64,000 nucleotides of DNA from Oscillospiraceae bacterium (GCA_020024615.1 JAHHTP010000005.1:1-64000), one strand, 5' to 3'; positions 8,198 through 16,923 are shown, numbered from the stretch's first letter. Notes: a model not told the origin generated them from the letters alone. Program-made: numbers and translations.

Positions 8198-8223
8198 TGA
8201 GCCATTGTATCGACAATGACTCA
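8198..8223 (-). terminator. Intrinsic terminator after the DUF2344 gene
   Basis: An 11 bp stem (TGAGTCATTGT / ACAATGGCTCA, one G-U) closes a 4 nt loop on the minus strand and is followed by TTTTGCAT. On the plus strand it is followed by six T. It ends the protease-radical SAM-DUF2344 transcript before fruK. Confidence 0.6.
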
Positions 8224-8235
8224 CTTTTTTCAAAA

Positions 8236-8898
8236 TTATACGAACAGCTCGTCGCCTACATAAATGCCGGTTCTGACCACATGTGGTGCAAAATCCAGGG
8301 CTTCTTTGCCCTCTGATACGGCAAACGCGCTGATTAACTGCATCGGATTCATTGTTCCGGCCTGTCCAAACGCATATTTACCGGAATAGTGAATGCTCTT
8401 TTCATCACTGGTAATCTCGGAAAGCTGCATCAGCGGTTTTAGGTCCACATCCGACCAAACGCCTTTTTTGCTTTTTTTCTGCACGATAATCTGTTCCTGC
8501 CGCAAAAATGCAGCAAGCTTTTCTGCTTCCTGTTGCGCATTGCTGCAATGTAGAGTAACATCGTACGAAACGCAAGTGATTGCACCCGGTTTATGCGTCG
8601 GAGCAGCCACCTTATAAACATGAATACCATCTGGCAGAACTGCGTTCATGCGTGAAATAACCTCGTCAAATGGCAGTTCTTCCTCTAACTTCAATTCCAT
8701 GACCTCATATTTGCTCTCAAATCCCAAAGACAGCGGAACGGTCAGAGAGATATACATTCTCTTATTAAAGCCCTCTGTGTACCAAATCGGAAGATGACAG
8801 CGTTTGAACGCACGCGAAAAGCAGCGATCCATATCAAGATGTGAAATATATTTTGCTCTGCCTGTTTTCTCATAAACTACATGAATCGGATACGACAA
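8236..8898 (-). CDS. DUF2344 (TIGR03936-type) radical SAM-associated protein
   Basis: A 220 aa protein of the family encoded beside, or fused to, the TIGR03960 radical SAM protein. Characteristic parts are YEKTGRAKYISHLDMDRCFSRAFKR at the N-terminus and YTEGFNKRMYISLTVPLSLGFES. The start is TTG: the codons TTG TCG TAT follow a very strong GGAGGAGGG site by 7 bp, and the family N-terminus begins there. The gene overlaps the end of the radical SAM gene by 29 bp, so the two are translationally linked. Its biochemical role is unknown; a role in RNA modification or maturation is sometimes supposed because of its usual neighbours. Confidence 0.85.
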   Translation of the reverse strand: MSYPIHVVYEKTGRAKYISHLDMDRCFSRAFKRCHLPIWYTEGFNKRMYISLTVPLSLGFESKYEVMELKLEEELPFDEVISRMNAVLPDGIHVYKVAAPTHKPGAITCVSYDVTLHCSNAQQEAEKLAAFLRQEQIIVQKKSKKGVWSDVDLKPLMQLSEITSDEKSIHYSGKYAFGQAGTMNPMQLISAFAVSEGKEALDFAPHVVRTGIYVGDELFV

Positions 8899-10747
8899 CG
8901 CATTTCCCTCCTCCCATTAATTTGGTAACGCCGCAGCCTGAACACTGCTGACGACAGTTCGGTGTAGTAACTGCTGCATGAGCTTTATCATGCTCGCGTT
9001 TTAAGAATTCTGAACTAATGCCATAATCCAGATGACTCCACGGCAGAATTTCATCCAAATCACGCACACGGTTTGCATAGAATTTCGGATCAATGCCGCA
9101 TTCTTCCATTGCTTCCAGCCAACGGTCATAGTGGAAACATTCATCCCAGCTATCAAAATAGCATCCTTTTTGATATGCTTTTAACATAACCTGTCCCAAA
9201 CGACGATCACCGCGTGCAAATACTCCTTCCAACACCGAAATATAACTGGTATGATATTTGATATTGATGCGCTTGCTGGTATTGGTGTGTACTAAATGAT
9301 GCTGTTTTTCCTCGATCATCTCCAGTGTGTCCTGTGCTTCCCACTGGAATGGAGTATGCGGCTTCGGAACAAAACTGGATACCGAAACAGTGACATTGAC
9401 CGGCTTTTTCGGACGATTCGGCATCTGATAATAAGCATCCACTATTTTCTGTGCCAAGTGGACAATGCCTTCAATATCCTCCATGGTTTCGGTCGGCAGA
9501 CCCAGCATGAAGTATAATTTCACCGAAGAATATCCGCCTGCAAATGCCAGCAAACAGCTCTTGAAGATATCCGCTTCAGTAATATTTTTGTTGATAACAT
9601 CACGCATACGCTGCGTGCCTGCTTCTGGCGCAAAGGTTAAACCACTCTTGCGCACAGCAGAAATCTTCTCCAGCAATTCCTCCGAAAAATTGTCGATACG
9701 CATACTCGGCATCGAGAAGCTGACCTTCTCATCCTTAGAATAATCCAGCAGATCATTTAAGAGACGCTCAATCTGTGAATAGTCACTGGTCGAAAGACTG
9801 GATAAGGACAGTTCCTCATAGCCGGTTGTATCACATAACGATTTGCCCTGACGACATAATGTGTCGCTGTTTTTCTCACGCAACGGACGATAGATATATC
9901 CCGCCTGACAGAAGCGACATCCGCGGATACAACCACGCATGATTTCTAAAACGGCACGGTCATGCACCGTTCCAGTATATGGCACGACAAAGTTATCCGG
10001 ATATAATACCTTATCAAAATCAGAAATAATGCGCTTGTGCACAACAGCTGGAATCCACTCTTGTGGGGTAATTGCCGCAATTGTGCCGTCCTCATGATAG
10101 GTTACATCATATAAACTTGGAACATATACACCCTCAATTTGTGCAGCACGGCGTAAAAATTCCTTTTTACCGACACCAGACAGCTTGCATTCTTTAAATA
10201 CATCCATCAGCTCGCCCATAACTTCTTCGCCTTCGCCAAGCATAAATAAATCAATAAAATCTGCAATCGGCTCCGGGTTACAAGCGCATGGACCGCCTGC
10301 AACGATCAGCGGTGTCAATTCATCACGATCTTTGGAAAGCAGCGGAATACCTGCCAAATTCAACATATTCAATACATTGGTATAGGACATCTCATACTGT
10401 AAGGTAAATCCAACAACATCAAAATCTGCAACTGGGTCTAAACTCTCCAGCGCATACAGTGGAATCTCGTTATCACGCATCACCTTTTCAAAATCAATCC
10501 ACGGTGCAAATACTCGCTCACACCAGGTGTCCTCACGCTTATTTAACAGTGTATAAAGAATCTTCATGCCGATATGTGACATGCCGATCTCGTAGGTGTC
10601 CGGGAAGCAGAACGCAAAACGAATATCTACCTTCGACGCATCCTTGATCACACTGTTCAATTCGCCACCGATATACTGCGCCGGTTTCTGCACAGTCAGC
10701 AACAACCGATCCAGTTTTTCACGCAACTCTTGACCCGTTATTTTCAT
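8870..10747 (-). CDS. TIGR03960-family B12-binding-like radical SAM protein
   Basis: A 625 aa radical SAM protein. The cluster-binding motif CIRGCRFCQAGY (CX3CX2C) lies near residues 272-283, preceded by an N-terminal B12-binding-like domain (FPDTYEIGMSHIGMKILYTLLN region). The C-terminus has further cysteines, NCRQQCSGCGVTKLMGGGKC, that could hold an auxiliary cluster. Homologues accompany the DUF2344 protein, and in many Bacillota the pair sits upstream of ribonuclease G and rplU-rpmA; that downstream part is missing here. The substrate is not known. Confidence 0.9.
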   Translation of the reverse strand: MKITGQELREKLDRLLLTVQKPAQYIGGELNSVIKDASKVDIRFAFCFPDTYEIGMSHIGMKILYTLLNKREDTWCERVFAPWIDFEKVMRDNEIPLYALESLDPVADFDVVGFTLQYEMSYTNVLNMLNLAGIPLLSKDRDELTPLIVAGGPCACNPEPIADFIDLFMLGEGEEVMGELMDVFKECKLSGVGKKEFLRRAAQIEGVYVPSLYDVTYHEDGTIAAITPQEWIPAVVHKRIISDFDKVLYPDNFVVPYTGTVHDRAVLEIMRGCIRGCRFCQAGYIYRPLREKNSDTLCRQGKSLCDTTGYEELSLSSLSTSDYSQIERLLNDLLDYSKDEKVSFSMPSMRIDNFSEELLEKISAVRKSGLTFAPEAGTQRMRDVINKNITEADIFKSCLLAFAGGYSSVKLYFMLGLPTETMEDIEGIVHLAQKIVDAYYQMPNRPKKPVNVTVSVSSFVPKPHTPFQWEAQDTLEMIEEKQHHLVHTNTSKRINIKYHTSYISVLEGVFARGDRRLGQVMLKAYQKGCYFDSWDECFHYDRWLEAMEECGIDPKFYANRVRDLDEILPWSHLDYGISSEFLKREHDKAHAAVTTPNCRQQCSGCGVTKLMGGGKCVVVSDSCSL

Positions 10748-10777
10748 AGGTTTTATTTCCTTCCTCGTATTTTTATG

Positions 10778-11362
10778 CTATTTTTGATTTCCTGGCAAAA
10801 TACAGCTTACCGCTATCAGTGCAGTCATATACCCGAACCCGGTTTCCCCGATCTTCAGCGCCATAAATGCAAGCCAAGCAAATATCAGAAAAGCAATCCC
10901 CTGCCCAATCCATTCATAGAAAAACAACCATTGCGCTTGAAGCAGCTTCTGCCCCAAAAGCAGCCAGATTCTTCCGCCATCCAATTCACTCGCCGGAATC
11001 AGATGGAATGCTGCAAGGGAAAGGTTTACCCACGTCCACAATTGCATCCCAAACATACCAAATATGCATGCACAAATCAAATTCATCAAAATCCCGCCGC
11101 CATGCAGTAAAATCGCTTTTGCAATCGGCAACGACTGCAAATCTTCTTTCAACCGTAAATTCAATCCGGTAACGGTAAAATTTAAAGCAGAAAATTGCAG
11201 TTTCAGAAGCAGACAAACAAGCAGATGCCCACATTCATGCAGTCCACAGCAGACAAGACATGGTAAAATCCCATCTCCACAGATCAGAAATAGAATTAAC
11301 AGCATCATGGCAAATCCAAAATGAATATTTATTTTTCTTTCGTGAAATGAAAAAGAAAGCAT
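10778..11362 (-). CDS. M50 family zinc metalloprotease (SpoIVFB-like)
   Basis: A 194 aa multi-pass membrane protein of the site-2 protease group. The zinc motif HEXXH reads HECGH within LVCCGLHECGHLLVC (about residues 42-46), and the third ligand motif is SELDGGR (about residues 124-130). About five hydrophobic segments are visible. SpoIVFB of this family releases pro-sigma-K in the mother cell, and SpoIVFB-like genes are often found just upstream of the TIGR03960/TIGR03936 pair, as here. Whether this one acts in sporulation cannot be told; no BofA or SpoIVFA is in view. Confidence 0.82.
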   Translation of the reverse strand: MLSFSFHERKINIHFGFAMMLLILFLICGDGILPCLVCCGLHECGHLLVCLLLKLQFSALNFTVTGLNLRLKEDLQSLPIAKAILLHGGGILMNLICACIFGMFGMQLWTWVNLSLAAFHLIPASELDGGRIWLLLGQKLLQAQWLFFYEWIGQGIAFLIFAWLAFMALKIGETGFGYMTALIAVSCILPGNQK

Positions 11363-11412
11363 ATTTCCTCTCTTTCATCGCTTTCACGCCATCGCACAGA
11401 GGTTCTCTTTTC

Positions 11413-11441
11413 ATTATAGCATATCCGGCGGTTGGTGTAAA
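11413..11441 (-). promoter_or_regulatory. Promoter of the M50-radical SAM-DUF2344 operon
   Basis: TTTACA (11436-11441), a 17 bp spacer ending in the extended TGC, and TATAAT (11413-11418) on the minus strand, about 50 bp before the protease start. Confidence 0.65.
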
Positions 11442-11500
11442 GCAAAACAATCAAAGGCGTCCCTTTAATTTATTCTGCTTACCCTAAAACTATGCCCAAA

Positions 11501-13519
11501 TCAGTCCCTGCGTTTGCTGATAATCGGACGAACCGCATTCACAATCGCCAACAATGCCACACCAACATCCGCAAACACCGCAAGCCACATATTCGCATAT
11601 CCGAAAAATCCCAGAAGCATGATTAAACCTTTTACACCAAGTGCAAATACAATGTTTTGATATACAATCGTTTTGGTCTGTTTTGCCAGCTTGATACCAA
11701 GTGGAATGCGGGTCAGATCATCCTTCATAATGACTATATCAGCCGCCTCTAATGCCGCATCCGAACCAATGGAACCCATTGCAATGCCAACATCCGCTCT
11801 TGCCAAAACCGGAGCATCATTTACACCGTCTCCGATAAATGCTACACTACCGGATGCTTGCTGCATAATCCCTTCCAATGCCGAAACCTTATCCTGCGGC
11901 AGCAATTCCGCTTTATAATCAGCAAGTGATAATTCTGTTGCCACCTGCTGTGCAGCCTCCGTTTTATCACCTGTCAGCATCGTGCAGCGAATATTCTGAT
12001 GATGCAGCTGTGCAAATGCATTTTTCGCTTCTTTTCGAATCGCATCAATCAAATGGATACAGCCCAAATATTTGCCATCTTCCGCCAAATAAACCACCGT
12101 ACCATTCTGTTCCGGTGTAAACTGCACCCTGTTTTCTAAAAGCAGGGCAGCATTTCCAGCCAATACGGTTTTATCCTCTATAACCATCTGAATACCCTTA
12201 CCAGCAATTTCTTGATAATCAGAACCAGCAGCCACCGCAATACCGTTCTGCCTTGCATACTTTACAATCGAGCGTCCTATCGGATGGGTGGTGTGCATCT
12301 CAGCAGCTGCCGCAACGGATAATAAAGCTTTATCCTCTACACCATCTGCCGCCTTTACCTCTGCAACCGAAAAGACACCTTCAGTGATGGTACCAGTCTT
12401 GTCGCATACCAGATTGGATAATTTCGGCAGCTGTTCCAGTGCCGTACTGCCCTTAACTAAAATACCATGTCTGGATGCATTACCAATGCCGCCGACATAG
12501 GAAAGCGGAACAGAAATGACCAGCGCACACGGGCAGGAAATGACGAGAAATGTCAGTGCTGTGTGAATCCACCGAACCCAATCCCCAGTAATCAAGGATG
12601 GTAAAATAGCAGTCAGCAGTGCAATACCGCAGATAATCGGCGTATATATTTTTGCAAACCGGGAGATAAAACGCTCCGGATTTGCCTTCTTTTCTGTACT
12701 TTCTTCCATCAAGGCAAGTACCTTGTTGACAGTACTTTGGGCAAAGCTTTTCTCTACCTTTGCCTTTACCACGCCTGTAATATTGATGCATCCAGAAATC
12801 AATGCATCACCTTCGTGACATTCCACTGGTAGGCTCTCACCGGTCAAAGCAGAGGTATTGACGGTGGTTGTTCCTTCGATCACGCTGCAATCCAGTGGAA
12901 TTTTCTCGCCTGGACGCAGGATTATCACATCTCCCACTGCTGCCTGCTGCGGATGAATCCTCTCCTCTTTGCCATCTTTAATCCGATTTGCATAGTCTGG
13001 TCGAACATCCATCAGATTCGATACCGATTTTTTGGAACGACGGATAGCAGCATTCTGGCAGAATTCACCGATATTATACAAAATCATAACCGCAATGGCT
13101 TCAGGATACTCACCGATTGCAAATGCACCTATAGAAGCAACTGCCATTAAAAAGTTCTCATCAAAAATCTGTCCTTTTGCAATATGCTTTGCCGACTCGA
13201 TTAAAACTTCGTGTCCGACAAACAGATAAACAATACCGTATAGTATAATTTCCAGTACAGCGAACTTTTCACTAAACGGAATTATTACAATAGCAATCAG
13301 GCAGACCAGGCCAATCAGCGGAATCAACCAGTCTTTGGTATGCCCTTCTTTTCCGTGATCGTGTCCACAACCACAACAATCTGAGCCACAATGCGCATGA
13401 TGCTCATGTTCACCATGGTATTCTACATGCTTATGATCATGATGATAACCGCAATGGCATACATCCTTACGATCGCCCTGGTGCGCACAGCAATTCTTAT
13501 CTGATTTGTCTCTGCTCAT
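11501..13519 (-). CDS. Zinc/cadmium/lead-exporting P-type ATPase
   Basis: A 672 aa heavy-metal P1B ATPase of the ZntA/CadA type. The first 60 residues are a His/Cys-rich tail (HHDHKHVEYHGEHEHH and CCGCGHDHG) rather than the usual GMTCxxC ferredoxin-like domain. It has the actuator motif TGES, the membrane metal motif CPC (SCPCALVIS), the phosphorylation site DKTGT, HP (THPIGRS) and GDGVNDAP. Lys in the seventh membrane helix (ALGVKG) and Asp in the eighth (FADVGVA) are the P1B-2 signature for divalent zinc-group metals. It lies 11 bp after the CadC-type regulator gene, so it should be induced by the metal it exports. Confidence 0.93.
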   Translation of the reverse strand: MSRDKSDKNCCAHQGDRKDVCHCGYHHDHKHVEYHGEHEHHAHCGSDCCGCGHDHGKEGHTKDWLIPLIGLVCLIAIVIIPFSEKFAVLEIILYGIVYLFVGHEVLIESAKHIAKGQIFDENFLMAVASIGAFAIGEYPEAIAVMILYNIGEFCQNAAIRRSKKSVSNLMDVRPDYANRIKDGKEERIHPQQAAVGDVIILRPGEKIPLDCSVIEGTTTVNTSALTGESLPVECHEGDALISGCINITGVVKAKVEKSFAQSTVNKVLALMEESTEKKANPERFISRFAKIYTPIICGIALLTAILPSLITGDWVRWIHTALTFLVISCPCALVISVPLSYVGGIGNASRHGILVKGSTALEQLPKLSNLVCDKTGTITEGVFSVAEVKAADGVEDKALLSVAAAAEMHTTHPIGRSIVKYARQNGIAVAAGSDYQEIAGKGIQMVIEDKTVLAGNAALLLENRVQFTPEQNGTVVYLAEDGKYLGCIHLIDAIRKEAKNAFAQLHHQNIRCTMLTGDKTEAAQQVATELSLADYKAELLPQDKVSALEGIMQQASGSVAFIGDGVNDAPVLARADVGIAMGSIGSDAALEAADIVIMKDDLTRIPLGIKLAKQTKTIVYQNIVFALGVKGLIMLLGFFGYANMWLAVFADVGVALLAIVNAVRPIISKRRD

Positions 13520-13530
13520 AAACTATCCTC

Positions 13531-13902
13531 CTATTCTTCCTCTGTAATGTGTTCATAACCCTGTGCTGCAATTCGCTCTACATGGTCATCTGCCAAAGAA
13601 TAATATACCACTTTTCCATCTCTTCTGGAACGAACCAAATCCGCCTGCTTCAATAGCCGAAGCTGATGCGAAACCGCTGTGGATGTCATTCCCAGCACCC
13701 CAGCCAAATCACATACACAAAGTTCGCCTGCACGCAAAGCGTAAATCATCCGAATACGAGTGGAATCTCCAAGCATTTTAAAAAATTCTGCCACATCATA
13801 TAAAATACTATCATTCGGCATCTGCTCTCTGGCTTTCTGCACCTTTTCTTCATGTATGACCTTCACTTCGCAAAATTCTTCTTCGCAATTATGAAATCTC
13901 AT
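13531..13902 (-). CDS. ArsR/SmtB family metal-sensing repressor (CadC-like)
   Basis: A 123 aa winged-helix repressor. The helix-turn-helix region reads VLGMTSTAVSHQLRLLKQADLV followed by the wing GKVVYYSL. Two known metal sites can be read: a CVC pair in helix 3 (ELCVCDLA) with extra cysteines near the N-terminus (NCEEEFC), as in the thiolate site of CadC, and at the C-terminus DxH-x10-HxxE (from DDH to HITE), the alpha-5 zinc site of SmtB. Metal binding releases such repressors from DNA. It heads the ATPase operon, and a matching operator lies over its start of transcription. Confidence 0.93.
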   Translation of the reverse strand: MRFHNCEEEFCEVKVIHEEKVQKAREQMPNDSILYDVAEFFKMLGDSTRIRMIYALRAGELCVCDLAGVLGMTSTAVSHQLRLLKQADLVRSRRDGKVVYYSLADDHVERIAAQGYEHITEEE

Positions 13903-13923
13903 AAAGTCCTCCTACATTTTATT

Positions 13924-13943
13924 AATTGAATAATTGTTCAATT
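13924..13943 (-). promoter_or_regulatory. ArsR/CadC-type operator
   Basis: A 20 bp near-perfect palindrome, AATTGA-N8-TCAATT with an almost symmetric centre, lies just downstream of the promoter -10 box, over the expected start of transcription. It has the TGAA-N6-TTCA core of SmtB/CadC-type operators. Confidence 0.7.
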
Positions 13944-13953
13944 GTTTGACTTT

Positions 13954-13982
13954 ATTATAGCATACTCTATCTGGTCTGTCAA
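13954..13982 (-). promoter_or_regulatory. Promoter of the arsR-ATPase operon
   Basis: A perfect consensus: TTGACA (13977-13982), 17 bp, TATAAT (13954-13959) on the minus strand. A promoter this strong under a downstream operator fits a tightly repressed, inducible resistance operon. Confidence 0.85.
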
Positions 13983-14026
13983 GAGAAACTTCTTTTTATT
14001 AGCATACATTTTTGCACATAATAAAA

Positions 14027-14056
14027 CCTCCTATGACTCATTTGAGCCACAGGAGG
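14027..14056 (-). terminator. Intrinsic terminator after the DNA methyltransferase gene
   Basis: A 14 bp stem CCTCCTGTGGCTCA / TGAGTCATAGGAGG with two G-U pairs and a minimal loop, followed on the minus strand by TTTTATTATG. Confidence 0.8.
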
Positions 14057-14072
14057 CATATTTTACTCTATT

Positions 14073-15053
14073 TTATAATTTCACATCAATGGGTCCCGAC
14101 TGGCTTTCTGCTTTTGCATTCTGTTCTGAAAAAGAATTTCGTTTCCAGAAAACACCATCCACATATCCCTGTATCTCCGGATGATCATCAGCCATATCCA
14201 GTCGCTGTTCCGCCCAGACACAATACTGCGGTTCGTATTCAATACCAATATAATGCCGTCCCAGTTTTTTAGCTACGACACTGGTAGTTCCAGAACCTAA
14301 GAACGGATCAAACACCACATCCCCCGCCGAAGAACTTGCCAACATAATCTTGGCAATCAGCTTTTCCGGTTTCTGGGTCGGATGAGCCGTATTCTCTGCC
14401 ATTGACCAAAATGGTATCGTAATATCATCCCAGAAATTAGATGGGCAGGTATCCCGATAATTCCCGTTTTTGGTTTCGGTCCAATCCTTCGGTTTGCCGT
14501 TTACGCGATACGGTGCAAGCACCTTTTTTCTGATTTTAACGGCATCCAGATGGAAGGTATAGGTGTCGCTGTTGGTTGCAAACCAGATATCTTCCATACC
14601 GTTTTTCCAGTTGGCTTTTGCCCCACGCCCTTTTTCACGTTGCCAGGTAATCCGATTTCTAACCTTAAAAAATTCACCCAACACTCGTCCAATAATTAAA
14701 CTGCTTTCCCAGTCGCAGCATACATAAATCGATCCGTTTTCTTTCAGCAAAGGCTTGACCGCTTTCAGCCATTTACGGGTGTATTCCTCATAATCGGTCT
14801 CTTTTTTCTTGGAAAAGACCCTGCCATTAAATGACTTTGTCAGATTGTACGGAGGATCCGCGATCAGCAAATCAACACTTTCCGGCGGCAGCAACGCACA
14901 TACTTTAAGCATATCCCCACGAATTGTTTTATCCATGCAAGATTCCAGATCTTTCTGCTTTTTGGTAACCGTAATGCAGCGTTTCAAATATGCCGCTCCC
15001 TGTTCCAGTGAAGTGTCTATTGTTTTGTTCCGCTCTGCTTTTACCGTTGCCAT
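14073..15053 (-). CDS. Solitary site-specific DNA methyltransferase (beta-class, probably N6-adenine)
   Basis: A 326 aa amino-methyltransferase. The catalytic motif IV DPPYNL lies at residues 66-71, and the SAM-binding motif I block DPFLGSGTTSVVAKKLGRHYIGIE lies near the C-terminus; this order (IV before I) defines the beta class. HPTQKPEKL just before motif I is also typical. DPPY is commonest in adenine-N6 enzymes. No restriction endonuclease gene is beside it, so it looks like an orphan (epigenetic or protective) methylase. The start at 15053 has CAGGAGGAAC upstream; the ATG at 15083 does not. The target sequence cannot be read from the protein. Confidence 0.88.
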   Translation of the reverse strand: MATVKAERNKTIDTSLEQGAAYLKRCITVTKKQKDLESCMDKTIRGDMLKVCALLPPESVDLLIADPPYNLTKSFNGRVFSKKKETDYEEYTRKWLKAVKPLLKENGSIYVCCDWESSLIIGRVLGEFFKVRNRITWQREKGRGAKANWKNGMEDIWFATNSDTYTFHLDAVKIRKKVLAPYRVNGKPKDWTETKNGNYRDTCPSNFWDDITIPFWSMAENTAHPTQKPEKLIAKIMLASSSAGDVVFDPFLGSGTTSVVAKKLGRHYIGIEYEPQYCVWAEQRLDMADDHPEIQGYVDGVFWKRNSFSEQNAKAESQSGPIDVKL

Positions 15054-15143
15054 AAGTTCCTCCTGCATGCTCTGGTATCCCACCAGTTTTGTATATCTTG
15101 TTTTCTATTGGAGGCGTGCTTTTCTGCTAGCAATCGAATACTG

Positions 15144-16076
15144 TTACATCTGTTCCAACACAATTTTGATCGGACATTCTTCTGCCTGCTGCCGGGAAAA
15201 ATCTTTTTCCCCACCTGCAATGCACCATGCAGCACACTTGCCGGCCAGCGTTAAAGCTTCCGCCATTGGTTTTCCTTCCACTATGCCGCATAGCAATCCC
15301 GCCAAGAAATGATCGGAGCCTTCCGGATGAATCACTTTATTCTGCGGCATCACAATCCGGTAATTCTGCTCTTTACTGGAATACAGAAAACCCCTTGCCC
15401 CTAAATTTACCACAATATGCTCCAGATCATCTGTCATTGACTGAATGCAGCGCAAGATTGTCGTTTCATTACGAAAATTGATTTTGGTAATCGCTTTGAG
15501 CTGGGATAAATCCATCATCGTCAAAAAAGGACGCAGTGTCCGAAGCTCTGGAACCGATAATCCCGGTGTATTCAGCACAATTTTAGCATTTTTTCGGCAA
15601 GCATTGTCAATAAACTGAAGCAGTTCGCTTCCATCCATTCCCTGCGGTTGTTCACCAGAAAATACCACAAACTTATCCTCACCCTGTGCAAGACAGCTGG
15701 ATATTTTCTGTTGTAATTCACGCAGCTGAGGAATGCTGATAGCAACACCGTTGCGTGCTGTTTTAATCACCGTATTTTTCGGCAGAATCATTGTAATATC
15801 CTGCTTGGTTTCTCCTTTACGGGAGATAAAATTATGATGAATTCCATAATGATTCAACAGCCGTTCAAATTGCAATTGATTGTCCTCTCCATATACACCG
15901 AGTGAAAGATGCTCCACATGAAGTCCAGATAACACTCTTGCAATATTCAAGGCACCGCCTGATGGTTCTATTTTTTCCATTTTTACATGGTTTGTCTGCT
16001 CAGAAGATAGCGTATCCATCCATAAAATAACATTCATAGCTGGATTTAGCGAAACTGTCATAATTTTTTCTGTCAT
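15144..16076 (-). CDS. Divergent PfkB/1-phosphofructokinase-like protein
   Basis: A 310 aa ribokinase-fold protein whose start (MTVSLNPAMNVIL) and overall length match FruK/LacC. Two hallmark sites are altered. The substrate motif GGKG-N is SGGALN (no lysine), and the anion-hole motif GAGD near the C-terminus reads EGSD, with the catalytic Asp kept but the preceding glycines changed. The intact homologue at 7279-8175 in the same window makes the comparison direct. It may have a different substrate, weak activity or a regulatory role. It is in the same direction as the methyltransferase downstream, with a 90 bp gap. Confidence 0.75.
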   Translation of the reverse strand: MTEKIMTVSLNPAMNVILWMDTLSSEQTNHVKMEKIEPSGGALNIARVLSGLHVEHLSLGVYGEDNQLQFERLLNHYGIHHNFISRKGETKQDITMILPKNTVIKTARNGVAISIPQLRELQQKISSCLAQGEDKFVVFSGEQPQGMDGSELLQFIDNACRKNAKIVLNTPGLSVPELRTLRPFLTMMDLSQLKAITKINFRNETTILRCIQSMTDDLEHIVVNLGARGFLYSSKEQNYRIVMPQNKVIHPEGSDHFLAGLLCGIVEGKPMAEALTLAGKCAAWCIAGGEKDFSRQQAEECPIKIVLEQM

Positions 16077-16183
16077 AGATTTTACCCTTTCTGTCTTATT
16101 ATCACTATTACCATTTTACTGTTTTAGTATATCATAACCAACAGGAAAGGTTCTATTAAATTATATATCCAATCTGTGAATAT

Positions 16184-16873
16184 TCAGCCACGCGCCTTCG
16201 GTTTTACTTCTTTTGCTGCTTTATTCTTTGCAGCATATTTTAACTTGTTCGCTTGTTTTCTCTGTTGCACTTCCAAGCGCACCTTCCGAGTATATACCAT
16301 AATATTATTTCGACGATGATCCGCAAAATATTTTGGACTTTTTGCAAGTTTCAATAACTGCACTGAACTAAGCGCATCGCTTGCTGCTGAATGCTTACTG
16401 CCGATTTGATGCAGTCCCGCACCACTTAATGCGACATCTAGCCCCATTCTGCTCTGTCCTACCATCTGACAGTATTCTTTCTGAAAATCAACCCAATCAT
16501 CAAAGCACGCGATTACCGGATCTTTTACACCTTTTGCCTTCAGTTCACTGCGCAGTTGTCTGGAATCATTGTCACTCCAAGAATAAAAACGAGCCGGTTC
16601 CTCACCAACCCAATTTAGAAAATCCAGAATTGATTCCGGCAAAGACATTTCATCCGCGACCTGATCCTGCACGATGCCCGTCAACTTGGTGCAGATTGGA
16701 CAGATTGTTGAATACATCGGACGCACATACGCCTCATACATGGAAATCACTCGATATTTTTCATCCAACTTAACCGCACCAATCTGTACGATTTCATTTT
16801 TTACAATACCAGATAAATTTCTAGCTGACCATGCAACCTGATTCATCTCAAAATCAACGAAAATATGTACCAT
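16184..16873 (-). CDS. DEDDh-family 3'-5' exonuclease
   Basis: A 229 aa exonuclease-domain protein. Exo I motif FVDFEMNQ is at residues 5-12, and Exo III is HSAASDA (the HxAxxD form) near residue 160. This group includes KapD, ERI-1 and RNase T relatives that trim RNA or DNA ends. The C-terminal 40 residues are strongly basic (KQANKLKYAAKNKAAKEVK), which suggests nucleic acid binding outside the catalytic fold. The specific substrate is not identifiable. It has GGAGGGAAAG before its ATG and lies just after the clpX terminator. Confidence 0.8.
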   Translation of the reverse strand: MVHIFVDFEMNQVAWSARNLSGIVKNEIVQIGAVKLDEKYRVISMYEAYVRPMYSTICPICTKLTGIVQDQVADEMSLPESILDFLNWVGEEPARFYSWSDNDSRQLRSELKAKGVKDPVIACFDDWVDFQKEYCQMVGQSRMGLDVALSGAGLHQIGSKHSAASDALSSVQLLKLAKSPKYFADHRRNNIMVYTRKVRLEVQQRKQANKLKYAAKNKAAKEVKPKARG

Positions 16874-16899
16874 TCTTTCCCTCCGTTTTTTAGAAAAAA

Positions 16900-16923
16900 C
16901 GGGTCGGTGATAATGCCGACCCG
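16900..16923 (-). terminator. Intrinsic terminator after clpX
   Basis: CGGGTCGG pairs with CCGACCCG across an 8 nt loop on the minus strand, followed by TTTTTT. Confidence 0.9.

Noticed and set aside
14073..16076. Restriction-modification locus
   Set aside because: Only a methyltransferase is present; the neighbour is a PfkB-fold protein and no endonuclease or specificity subunit is seen.
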